Shown here in pieces: positions 35,475 through 44,062 of a stretch of 64,000 nucleotides of DNA. Source of the stretch: GCA-2684655 sp045105235 (GTDB lineage Bacteria; Planctomycetota; UBA1135; UBA2386). The position numbers were made by a program, and so were the translations under genes. The DNA lies in the NCBI GenBank assembly GCA_045105235.1, contig JBGCDH010000029.1, positions 12,781 to 76,780 on the forward strand, written 5' to 3'. The notes beneath the pieces are model-generated. The model had not been told where the DNA came from, searched no databases, and was given only the letters and a program-made list of their open reading frames with translations. Within the stretch, counting starts at the first letter, position 1. Each line of letters begins with the position of its first letter.

Positions 35475-35861
35475 ATGCATACCCCCAAGCACAAGAGCAT
35501 CCCTGAACCAGCCGGCCACTACTCGCCGGTTATCGGCCACAACGGCACCCTCTACATCTCCGGGCAACTGCCGATTGACCCAACCAGCAAGGCGGTTCCC
35601 GAAACGATCGAAGCGCAGACGATCTTGGCGCTCGACAACATGGACAACCTGCTGCAGGCCAGCGGCAGCCGACGCGACCACGTCTTGCAGGTGCGCATCT
35701 ACGTCAGCGACATCGAGCACTGGGACCTGATCAACGCGACCTACGCCGAATGGTTCGGTAACCACAAGCCAGCGCGTGCAATCGTTCCGTGCGGCGCACT
35801 CCACTTCGGCTGTCTGCTAGAAATCGAAGCAACCGCCGCGATCGTCGACAACGACTCGTAG
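35475..35861 (+). CDS. RidA/YjgF-family protein
   Basis: A 128-residue protein of the RidA family, trimeric enzymes that hydrolyse reactive enamine/imine intermediates from amino-acid metabolism. Family features are GHYSPVIGHNGTLYISGQLP at the N-terminus, ALDNMDNLLQASGSRRDHVL and the C-terminal ARAIVPCGALHFGCLLEIEA. The position usually held by the substrate-binding Arg of the family motif reads PARAIV, so Arg is present. The chain is slightly longer than classic RidA at the N-terminus. It is a single gene with about 100 bases either side and points towards the convergent beta-lactamase gene. Confidence 0.85.
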   Translation: MHTPKHKSIPEPAGHYSPVIGHNGTLYISGQLPIDPTSKAVPETIEAQTILALDNMDNLLQASGSRRDHVLQVRIYVSDIEHWDLINATYAEWFGNHKPARAIVPCGALHFGCLLEIEATAAIVDNDS

Positions 35862-35948
35862 CGCAATGCGTGCCAGCGCGCTGCGACAGGCACGGGCTTG
35901 CTTACACTCAACTAGGACTTGGCGAAGAAACGAACCGCGTCGAATCCT

Positions 35949-36839
35949 TCAACGTGGCAGAAGATCCGCCGCGACACAGATGCGAGCAACTTCAGCGATC
36001 GCCGCTTCGACCGTTTGCCGATCAGCCGTTGGGCGGTCGCAGTAGACGGCCAGCACGAGCGGCAGACGCCCCGGAGGCTCGACAAAGGCGATATCGCTGT
36101 AGATCGGCGAGCCATGCGTCGCGGTGCCCGTTTTGTTGCCAACAGCCCACCCGGACGGCACGCCAGCGCGCAGCCGGTCTTTGCCCGTTCGCGTTCCGGC
36201 CATCCAACGGCGTAGTAGACCCGACAGCTTCGACTCTCGTTCGGAATACAGATGAAGGGCTAACGAATTCGCGATGCCCAACGGCGTCGTCGTGTCACGC
36301 AGATCCCCAGCGACGTTTTCGTTGAGATCACACTCGTAGCGGTCCAGGCGGGTCACGGCATCTCCGTGCCGGCGGCAGAAGGACGTCAAAGCAACCGGGC
36401 CACCGAGCCGCCTCAGCAACAAGTTTGCAGCGACGTTGTCGCTCACTTGCACCGCGGCACGACAGAGCCGTTCGATCGGCAGACGCCCCCGGTCAAGATG
36501 CTGCCCAACGACCGGGGTGTATGGCACAAGATCGGCGCGCGTGAATGGGATTTCCTCGTCGAGCGACAGCGCCCCCTGCGCCACCTCTTCCAGGAACGCC
36601 GCTGCCAGCAACACCTTGAACGTCGAGCACATCGCGAAGCGCTCGTCACCGCGGTGTAGAGCGATCGGTCGCCCGTCAGCCTGGACAACCGCGACCCCGA
36701 GTCGGCCGCCGATCTGTCTTTCCAGCATGCGCAGCGATGCCGTCGTTTTCGTCGCGGCGTCGTTTGAAGCGCACGCGCTCAACAGCAGACAGGCGACGGT
36801 CAGGACGCGGCCTACCAGGTCGTGCCAGCAGGCATTCAT
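35949..36839 (-). CDS. Class A beta-lactamase, lipoprotein type
   Basis: A 296-residue serine beta-lactamase with all class A signatures in order: STFK at 72-75 (nucleophile Ser), SDN at 133-135, ECDLN at 169-173 (general-base Glu, Ambler 166) and KTG at 236-238. The N-terminus has a lipobox LSAC with Cys23, so the mature enzyme is probably lipidated and membrane-anchored. It would hydrolyse penicillins or cephalosporins. Cys also occurs next to the nucleophile (MCSTFK) and in the omega-loop region (YECDLN), and the distance between them would bear on a disulfide. No resistance-island features flank the gene, and its base usage looks like its neighbours, so it appears resident. Confidence 0.9.
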   Translation of the reverse strand: MNACWHDLVGRVLTVACLLLSACASNDAATKTTASLRMLERQIGGRLGVAVVQADGRPIALHRGDERFAMCSTFKVLLAAAFLEEVAQGALSLDEEIPFTRADLVPYTPVVGQHLDRGRLPIERLCRAAVQVSDNVAANLLLRRLGGPVALTSFCRRHGDAVTRLDRYECDLNENVAGDLRDTTTPLGIANSLALHLYSERESKLSGLLRRWMAGTRTGKDRLRAGVPSGWAVGNKTGTATHGSPIYSDIAFVEPPGRLPLVLAVYCDRPTADRQTVEAAIAEVARICVAADLLPR

Positions 36840-36923
36840 ATTCTCACTCCACTGTTGTCCAAGGGCATCGTGCTCTACGAATATCGGTGTTCCATGTCGT
36901 CCTCAAGCCAGATGCGCTGCTCT

Positions 36924-37616
36924 CTAGGCAGGCTTGCGCACGACCAGGTAGGACTTGGTCAATAACAGAAAACGCTCGCTGCGGATCTCACAGTCGGGGA
37001 ACAGCTCCTGCAGCTGGCGATAGTTGAGCAACCGCGTTGTGTCGACGCAGCGCTCGACCGTCCGCTTGTCCGGCCGGCTCATGAGACCCCACACCGTGAA
37101 GTTGCGCAGCAGACGCTTTTGCCAGCGGCTGGACAGCCAGTGGATGAACGGCGTCAGGTAGTGCGGCTCGAGAAAGAAGCAGCGCGCCGGCGTCTGGATG
37201 CAGAGGCCATGGGCAACGCGTCGTGCTTCTGCCGCAAATCGCTTTTGCTGTTCGTAATCGCCAACGTGCTCGATCACCGAGTTGGAGAACGTGATCTCAA
37301 ACGACTTGTCTTCGTATGGCAGATCCGTGGCGTCCGCGATTTCGGTCGCGTAGCGCGCCGGCGTTTCGCGCGCGAGTTCGAGCGCGGACACGTTGGCGAT
37401 CTTCACCGCACCGGGATAGCCCACCAGGCTCCAGTTGAACGCCGTGCCGCCGACATCGAGGATGCGCGTGTCGCCCGAGACGCCGAAATCCTGGACGAAC
37501 CGCGCCATGCGCCGCTTGCGAAACGGCAGCATCAACTTGGACATCATAGTCAAGAAGGTGTCGAACCCGCGGCGGCGCATCGGTTCAGGAGAGGGTGCCG
37601 ATTCGTGTTCGCTCAT
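36924..37616 (-). CDS. SAM-dependent class I methyltransferase
   Basis: A 230-residue Rossmann-fold methyltransferase (type 11-like). After a short Arg-rich lead, the SAM site is TRILDVGGTAFNWSLVGYPG (motif I), followed by an acidic motif II region, DATDLPYEDKSFEITFSNSV (motif III area) and IEHVGDYEQQ. The ATG at 37616 is chosen because the 101-residue extension of the frame from 37919 is Arg-rich and unlike the family. Its C-terminus (NYRQLQELFPDCEIRSERFL) is typical of small-molecule or lipid/glycan O-methyltransferases in surface-polymer gene sets. The substrate is unknown. Confidence 0.8.
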   Translation of the reverse strand: MSEHESAPSPEPMRRRGFDTFLTMMSKLMLPFRKRRMARFVQDFGVSGDTRILDVGGTAFNWSLVGYPGAVKIANVSALELARETPARYATEIADATDLPYEDKSFEITFSNSVIEHVGDYEQQKRFAAEARRVAHGLCIQTPARCFFLEPHYLTPFIHWLSSRWQKRLLRNFTVWGLMSRPDKRTVERCVDTTRLLNYRQLQELFPDCEIRSERFLLLTKSYLVVRKPA

Positions 37617-37983
37617 GGTGGTGCGCTCGCCGCAGCGGCGCCGCCCGAGCGCGCCGAGGATGCGATCCGCTGGACGCAGTCCAGATGGCTGTTGCAAGAA
37701 AGTAGCCGCTCGACTTGGCCAGAGAAAGGCACCGAAGTCATCCCGCGCCCGTGGTGTCAACCCGAATGCCGTTCGCGCAAACTCATCTCGCTCCGCCGCA
37801 GCCGATAGGTTCCGAGTCAGCATGCCCTGCCCTCCCCACGCGGGGCCTGGCCGACAAGGCATGGCGCGCAGCATCCCGAAGATCCGCCCGTCCGAATCCC
37901 AGATCCTCGGATACCCCACGGACCATGCGGACTAATGACAACACGGCTTCCGCCATTCGCTCCTAGACGACGAGAGTCCCCCA

Positions 37984-40938
37984 ATGCCCCTACTGGCCCG
38001 CATCGTTCACGGTGCCGTTTTCGCGACAGCCTTCCTGACTGGCTCGACGACCGCACAAAAACTCGTGCGCGACTTTAGCCCCGGGGGCTTCCCCAACACG
38101 GCGACGTCCTTCGCCCAGCCAGCAGCGCCCCTCCCAAACGGCCGCGTGCTGTTTGTCTTCGCGACGCCCGAGTTTGGAACCGAACTGTGGGCGACCGACG
38201 GCACGCAAGCCGGCAGCCAGATCGTCCTGGACATCGAACCTGGCCTGGCGGGTTCCTCGCCGGAGTCCTTCCGCGTCCTGCCGGGCGGCACCGTTTTGTT
38301 TCTCGCGCAGACTTCGCAATTCGGCAAAGAACTCTGGCGAACAGACGGCACGGCACAAGGAACCTCACTCGTTCGAGACATCACGCCCGGCAGCGTGAGC
38401 AACTGGCTACGCCTGCTCGACGTCGTCGGCAACGACCTGCTGATGATCGCCGACGACGGGATAACCGGTCCCGAGATATGGCGTACCGATGGCACACTGA
38501 CCGGCACCACGATGGTTGCCGATGTGCATCCTGCGACGAGTCCATCAAGCCTAGGCCTAAGCCGCGCGAACTTCGCAGCCATCGCGGGAGCGCAGGCGGT
38601 CTTCCCCTACCGCGCAGCCAACAACGCCTGGCAATTGTGGCGAACGGACCTGACCACCACCGGCACGGTGGTGGTGCGCAATCTGCTTAGCCAGAACTCC
38701 AACGCTCCCGGCTTCAGCAGCTTCGGCTCCGGCGCGCTGTTTCACAGCGGCAACGAACTCTGGATCACAGACGGCACTGCTGCCGGTACGGCCACCCTCT
38801 CGCCCGCGCGCGCCGCGCGCCCATTCGTCGACGGCACGACCGCCTACTTCTTTCACGCCAACGGCAACCTGTGGCGGACCGACGGCACGCAGACGGGCAC
38901 GACCGAGGTATATGACCTCTCCGCAATCGGCCCGTTCGGCTACACACGCAGCTTCGTCAGCACGGCCCCTGGCCGACCGATCCTCTTTCGCGCCGGAACC
39001 GGCGCCGTGCCCGACCTGTTCGTGACCGACGGCACAGCCGCAGGAACGCAGCGCCTCACGTCGATCGAAATCTCTACAGGGAGCCTTTTCACACCAAACG
39101 TAGCGCTGCTCGGCAATCAGCGAATATTCACAGCTATCACCAGCAGCGGTGCAAGCCTTTGGAGCTGCGACGGCACCATCTCTGGAACCCTCGAAATCGC
39201 GCCCGTCAGCGGAGCGGAATTCGTTCCCTTCCAAGGCGGTCTGCTGTTTCAGGGCACCGACCCGACGACCGGAAGTGAACTCTGGTTTACGGACGGCACC
39301 CCCGCCGGCACCAAGCTGGCCGTGGACCTGAAGCGTGATCTGGTTCCTACGAGCAGCACTCTGTCCCCCATCGCGACGTTTCGCGACGAGGCGCTCATGC
39401 TGGTCCGCGGCGCCGATGGCGCCGACCTATGGCTGAGCGACGGGACACCAAGCGGCACGCGACGCGTCACCAACACGCAAACAACCGCCGCGTTCCAGGC
39501 CGCAGCGGCGTCGACGGGCTCGAAGCTGATCACGCTGATCCAATCCAACTCGCCAAGCGTCGCCCAATTGTGGGCCTACGATGAGGCAAGCGACTCGCTG
39601 CAGCCCATCCCGATCGATTCGGTCCACCCTACGTTTGCCATAGGAAACAGCAAGTTGAGCGCCTTGGGGGACTCGGTCGTTTTTGCGGCCGCAACAGATG
39701 CAACCGGCGTCGAACCATGGGTCACCAACGGCACGCTCGCCGGAACACGACCTCTAGTCGACATCGCGCCCGGCCCGGCGAACGGCACAACCGGCGAATA
39801 CTACGCCTGGCGTGGCCGCGCCTACTTCCGTGGCTTGAGCGGCGCTGGTGGCTATGAACCTTGGGTCACGGACGGAACGACCGCCGGAACGACGCAGCTC
39901 GTCGAGACCACCCCCAGCGCCGGCTATCTCAATGCAGTCGAATGGCAAAGCGCCGGCGACCATCTCTACCTCGCCGACCTCGTCACCTACGACATTTGGC
40001 AGCTCGATGGCACTCCCAACAGCGCGGTCCTCATCGACCTGCCTGCCGCGGGGATCATCTCGACACAAGACCTGCACGCGAGCGGCGACGATCTTGTGTT
40101 CATCGCGTCCACCGGCACGGGAAGAGGCATCGTCCGGTGCGACACAAACACGTTCAGCTTCCAGAATCTCGCGCCAACGCTGTTTGCACTCGACATCACC
40201 CGCCTAAGCAACAGCCAGCTGCTTGTGCGGGGCACTGCCGGTCCGAGCCAAGAGATATGGGTTACCGACGGCACCGTCTCTGGGACGCAGTTTGTCGACA
40301 ACTGGCAACTGACACCCAACGCGCAAACAGCTACTCGGGTCTCGGATTCACGTGTGTTGGTCTCGCTCGATCGCCCTTCGGGTCGCGAACTGTATTCATT
40401 CGACGGCACCACCACGCAGCTCCTGTTTGATCTGGCACCCGGCGACTCGAATCCGAACAACTGGATACGGGCGGGCAACAAGATCTTGTTCGCCGCCGAT
40501 GATGGAACAACCGGCAACGAGCTGTATGCGTTTGATCTCACGCTGCTGCAGGACTCCGCCGTCGCATCCTTCGGCTTCGGCTGCGCCGGCAGCGGCGTGC
40601 TGCCGCCAGATCTCTCCGTCGACGGCGGCGCCAGCGCGGGCGGTGCCACCGTCGACCTTGCCGTCGAAGGTGCTTTACCTAACGCCGTCGTGCTGTTTGG
40701 TCTGGCCGACGACCATGCCGCACTCGCGATGGCCGGCTGCCACCTGTGGCTCGGCGGCAACGCCTTCGCCATCGCCGCTGCCGCCGATGCGCAAGGACGT
40801 GCCACGACCCAGCTTCCGGTCACGCCAGCGCTCTTTGGCCTGCAGCTCTTTGCCCAAGGGTTCGCCGTCGATGCCAACGGACCGCTGCTCGGATTCCTGT
40901 CGGCAACAGCGGGGCTCGAAATCGTGTTTGGGCCTTAG
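37984..40938 (+). CDS. Giant exported ELWxTDGT-repeat protein, paralog 1
   Basis: A 984-residue exported protein. Its signal peptide ends GSTTA before Gln. The body is about 14 copies of a unit containing ELWxTDGTxxGT or close variants (ELWATDGTQAGS, ELWRTDGTAQGT, EIWRTDGTLTGT, ELWITDGTAAGT, DLFVTDGTAAGT, EPWVTDGTTAGT), each likely one blade of a large propeller. The last 130 residues start at SFGFGCAGSG and form the lineage C-terminal module ending LGFLSATAGLEIVFGP. It is followed after 110 bases by a closely similar paralog, a clear tandem duplication. Such hyper-repetitive proteins are usually surface or extracellular; function is unknown. Confidence 0.85.
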   Translation: MPLLARIVHGAVFATAFLTGSTTAQKLVRDFSPGGFPNTATSFAQPAAPLPNGRVLFVFATPEFGTELWATDGTQAGSQIVLDIEPGLAGSSPESFRVLPGGTVLFLAQTSQFGKELWRTDGTAQGTSLVRDITPGSVSNWLRLLDVVGNDLLMIADDGITGPEIWRTDGTLTGTTMVADVHPATSPSSLGLSRANFAAIAGAQAVFPYRAANNAWQLWRTDLTTTGTVVVRNLLSQNSNAPGFSSFGSGALFHSGNELWITDGTAAGTATLSPARAARPFVDGTTAYFFHANGNLWRTDGTQTGTTEVYDLSAIGPFGYTRSFVSTAPGRPILFRAGTGAVPDLFVTDGTAAGTQRLTSIEISTGSLFTPNVALLGNQRIFTAITSSGASLWSCDGTISGTLEIAPVSGAEFVPFQGGLLFQGTDPTTGSELWFTDGTPAGTKLAVDLKRDLVPTSSTLSPIATFRDEALMLVRGADGADLWLSDGTPSGTRRVTNTQTTAAFQAAAASTGSKLITLIQSNSPSVAQLWAYDEASDSLQPIPIDSVHPTFAIGNSKLSALGDSVVFAAATDATGVEPWVTNGTLAGTRPLVDIAPGPANGTTGEYYAWRGRAYFRGLSGAGGYEPWVTDGTTAGTTQLVETTPSAGYLNAVEWQSAGDHLYLADLVTYDIWQLDGTPNSAVLIDLPAAGIISTQDLHASGDDLVFIASTGTGRGIVRCDTNTFSFQNLAPTLFALDITRLSNSQLLVRGTAGPSQEIWVTDGTVSGTQFVDNWQLTPNAQTATRVSDSRVLVSLDRPSGRELYSFDGTTTQLLFDLAPGDSNPNNWIRAGNKILFAADDGTTGNELYAFDLTLLQDSAVASFGFGCAGSGVLPPDLSVDGGASAGGATVDLAVEGALPNAVVLFGLADDHAALAMAGCHLWLGGNAFAIAAAADAQGRATTQLPVTPALFGLQLFAQGFAVDANGPLLGFLSATAGLEIVFGP

Positions 40939-41048
40939 CACCCGCCATCCGATGCAAAAAGGGCTACGCGCCCGACACATCCCCCGATCGTCCACATGCA
41001 TGGAGGGCACTACGGAGTAGCTACAGGTAACCCCTTGCCGAGCAATCC

Positions 41049-44018
41049 ATGATGAGCCGCCCCAAACGCTGGACTCTTGCTGCGACCGGGACGCTGCTGC
41101 TCACCGCAGCTCCCGCCCAGCAGCTCGTCCGCGACTTTCACCCCACGTCCTCGCTCACGCCCGGATCCTCGTTTGCCGATCCGAAGGCAACGCTGCCGAA
41201 CGGCGATGTACTCTTTACGCAAAACACCGCTGACCTTGGCTACGAACTCTGGCGCACCGATGGCACCTACGCAGGGACCCATCTCGTTGCAGACATCCAA
41301 CCCGGCTATTTGAGTTCGACACCGTACGGCTTCGTCAGGTTGCCGAACGGAACCTTTCTGTTTGCGGCATATACACAACAGTTTGGCGGCGAGCTGTGGC
41401 GGACCGACGGGACCCCACAAGGAACATCCCTGGTGCGCGACGTCGAGCCGGGGCAGAGCGGCAGCTATCTGCGCTTGCTTACCTTGGTCGGCAACGAATG
41501 CTTGTTTGTCGCCAACAACGGCCTTGTCCAGCGAGGGCTCTGGCGGACCGACGGCACGAGCGCCGGCACGACGTTCCTCGCCAACATCCATCCGCCGACA
41601 AATCCGCTGCAGCCGGGCTTTGACGCAGCCGCCCTGGGCAACACGCAAGCAGTGTTCCCTTTTCGCGATGCAGGCAACACGTGGCAACTGTGGCGCACCG
41701 ACCTGTCCGCAGGTGGCACCGTCAAAGTGATCGACTTGCCTGCGGCCGCCACCAGCTTGAGCGAGCCGACCGGATTTCGGCCCTTCGGCAGCCGCGCGCT
41801 GTTTCTCGCCAACGGCGAACTGTGGCTCACCGACGGCACCTCAGCCGGAACTTTCGCGCTGGCACCGGCCCGGACCACCGCACCGTCTGTCGATGGCAGC
41901 ACCGCATACTTCATTCACGCCAACGGCGGCCTATGGCGAACCGACGGGACAATTGCGGGCAGCCTGCAGGTCGCCGCGCAGGCCTCGGCGGTAGGCGGCA
42001 GCCCGCCTATGTTTCTCGGCGTAGCCAGCGGTGGCGTCTATCTCGCCGCCGGCGCTGGCACGACGCCCAGTCTGCTTTTTTCGAACGGAACCGCAGCAGG
42101 CACGAGCCGCGTTGCGTCCCTTGAGTTCGTCTTCACACCAAACGGCAGGGCAAAGGCAGCAGCACTTGGCAACCTGCTGATCTTCGCCGCCAACAGCCCG
42201 ACGTCCGGCGCGGGACTCTGGCGCAGCGACGGCACGCTCACCGGCACATACCGGATCGCTGAGGTTGACGCGACCGCCCTGCAGCCGTTTCAGGGCGGCC
42301 TGCTCTTTCGAGGAACCGCCGCCGGCACCGGGACCGAGATGTGGTTTACCGATGGAACCGCCGCCGGCACCCACCTCTTGCTCGACCTCAACAGAACCCC
42401 GGAGCCGATCGGCACCGAGATCGCAGCTCTAGGCAACTTCCGCGACCAGGCCGTGCTGCACGTCGAAGACGACAGCGGCATGAACCTCTGGCTCAGCGAC
42501 GGCACAACCGCCGGAACACGTCGCATCACGTCGTTCGGCAACATCCCGCTTGCTGCGGCACGCTTCGCAAGCACCAGCGCGACGTTCGTCGTTACGATCG
42601 CCAACAGCCCCACCCTCAGCCAGCAACTCTGGGTCTACAACCCGTCGATCGATGCGATGCAGCCGATCAACATCGAGTCGTTGCACCCGACGTTTCGGGC
42701 TACGCTGGACGTGCCCGCCGCACTCGGCGACGCCGTCGTTTTTACGGCTCACACCGCCGCGACAGGACGTGAACCTTGGATCACCGACGGAACGCTCGCC
42801 GGCACCCGGCCCATTGCAGAACTCAACCCCGGCACCGGTGCGGGAACCATCTCCGGATACGCCACCTGGCGAGGACGCAGCTACTTTGTCGGCTCGCAGC
42901 CGGGCAGCGGTCCGGAGCCATGGATGACGGACGGCACCGCAGCAGGCACCACGCAGCTGCTGGAGACGGCTCCGGGCACCTCGGGCACCTCGAGCCTGCA
43001 GTGGCATGCCGCTGGCGAACTGCTCTTCTTCGCGTCCATGAGCGAGAACGAAATCTGGCGAACCGATGGGAGCGCTGGCGGCACGTTCGGCATCGGACTC
43101 CTCTCGGCCGGCTTCGTGGCTCCCCGCCAGCTGCAATCCATCGGCGACCGTCTCGCGGCCATCGCCTCGAGCGCTGGCATCGGCCGTGTGCTGCTGCTGG
43201 ACGGCACCGGGCAGGGCATCCAAGCGCTCCCTCAGCCGACATCGGCGGTGAGCCTGCTGGCGCTGAGCGACGACCGGATCCTCATTGTTTCGCTGTCTGC
43301 CGGCTCGAACGGGCACGAACTCTGGACGAGCGACGGCACCGCCGTCGGCACGCAGTTCCTCAGCGCTTGGACACCGCCGTCATCGGGGCAGCAGGCGCCA
43401 AGCAGAATCTCCGAAAGCCGCATCCTGCGTGCGCAGCAAGACCCACAGCGTGGCAACGAGCTGCATGTCATCGATGGCTCGTCCGCCGGCGTGCAAGTGC
43501 TGTTGGACCTGGCACCCGGCAGTTCGAATCCCAGCAGCTGGATACGAGCGGGCAAAACAGTCTTGTTCCGCGGCGACAACGGCACCACGGGCAGCGAGCT
43601 GTACGCGTTTGACATGACGCTGTTGCAGGACTCGGCCACATCGACATACGGCTTTGGTTGCGCTGGCAGCGGCACGCGACCGCCGCAGATTTCGGTCGAC
43701 GGCGACGCCTACGCCAGCAGTGCAGCCATCCACCTCGCCGTCGAAGGTGCGTTCCCGAATGCGACCGTGCTGTTCGGGATCGCCGACGACGATGCAGCAA
43801 CCGCCACCGCCGGTTGCCACGTATGGCTTGGCGGCACCGCAGCGATCGTCGTAGCCACCGCCGCCGACGCGCAAGGCCGCGCGGTCACGCAACTACCCGT
43901 GGCGCCAGCGCTGTTCGGGACGCAGTTCTTTGCCCAAGGCTTCGCCGTCGATGCCAACGGGCCGCTGCTCGGATTCCTGTCGGCTACGGCGGGGCTCGAA
44001 GTCGTCTTGGGCCCCTAG
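41049..44018 (+). CDS. Giant exported ELWxTDGT-repeat protein, paralog 2
   Basis: A 989-residue tandem paralog of the preceding gene. The signal peptide ends TAAPA before Gln-Gln. Repeats include ELWRTDGTYAGT, ELWRTDGTPQGT, GLWRTDGTSAGT, QLWRTDLSAGGT, ELWLTDGTSAGT, GLWRTDGTIAGS, EMWFTDGTAAGT and EPWMTDGTAAGT. The same repeat register and even the same irregular units (a QLWRTDL blade, an LWVYN/LWAYD blade) occur in both paralogs, so they arose by duplication of a whole gene. The C-terminal module, from STYGFGCAGSG to LSATAGLEVVLGP, is nearly identical over its final 45 residues, which may reflect gene conversion or strong constraint. Confidence 0.85.
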   Translation: MMSRPKRWTLAATGTLLLTAAPAQQLVRDFHPTSSLTPGSSFADPKATLPNGDVLFTQNTADLGYELWRTDGTYAGTHLVADIQPGYLSSTPYGFVRLPNGTFLFAAYTQQFGGELWRTDGTPQGTSLVRDVEPGQSGSYLRLLTLVGNECLFVANNGLVQRGLWRTDGTSAGTTFLANIHPPTNPLQPGFDAAALGNTQAVFPFRDAGNTWQLWRTDLSAGGTVKVIDLPAAATSLSEPTGFRPFGSRALFLANGELWLTDGTSAGTFALAPARTTAPSVDGSTAYFIHANGGLWRTDGTIAGSLQVAAQASAVGGSPPMFLGVASGGVYLAAGAGTTPSLLFSNGTAAGTSRVASLEFVFTPNGRAKAAALGNLLIFAANSPTSGAGLWRSDGTLTGTYRIAEVDATALQPFQGGLLFRGTAAGTGTEMWFTDGTAAGTHLLLDLNRTPEPIGTEIAALGNFRDQAVLHVEDDSGMNLWLSDGTTAGTRRITSFGNIPLAAARFASTSATFVVTIANSPTLSQQLWVYNPSIDAMQPINIESLHPTFRATLDVPAALGDAVVFTAHTAATGREPWITDGTLAGTRPIAELNPGTGAGTISGYATWRGRSYFVGSQPGSGPEPWMTDGTAAGTTQLLETAPGTSGTSSLQWHAAGELLFFASMSENEIWRTDGSAGGTFGIGLLSAGFVAPRQLQSIGDRLAAIASSAGIGRVLLLDGTGQGIQALPQPTSAVSLLALSDDRILIVSLSAGSNGHELWTSDGTAVGTQFLSAWTPPSSGQQAPSRISESRILRAQQDPQRGNELHVIDGSSAGVQVLLDLAPGSSNPSSWIRAGKTVLFRGDNGTTGSELYAFDMTLLQDSATSTYGFGCAGSGTRPPQISVDGDAYASSAAIHLAVEGAFPNATVLFGIADDDAATATAGCHVWLGGTAAIVVATAADAQGRAVTQLPVAPALFGTQFFAQGFAVDANGPLLGFLSATAGLEVVLGP

Positions 44019-44031
44019 TGTAGTGCATCTG
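44016..44031 (+). repeat. Dispersed intergenic motif, copy D
   Basis: TAGTGTAGTGCATCTG begins with the stop codon of the second ELWxTDGT gene and matches the other three copies in its GTGCATCTG core. It lies in a 44-base gap between convergent genes. Confidence 0.5.
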
Positions 44032-44062
44032 ATATGAGGGGCATTCCCTGGATCAAAACCCA

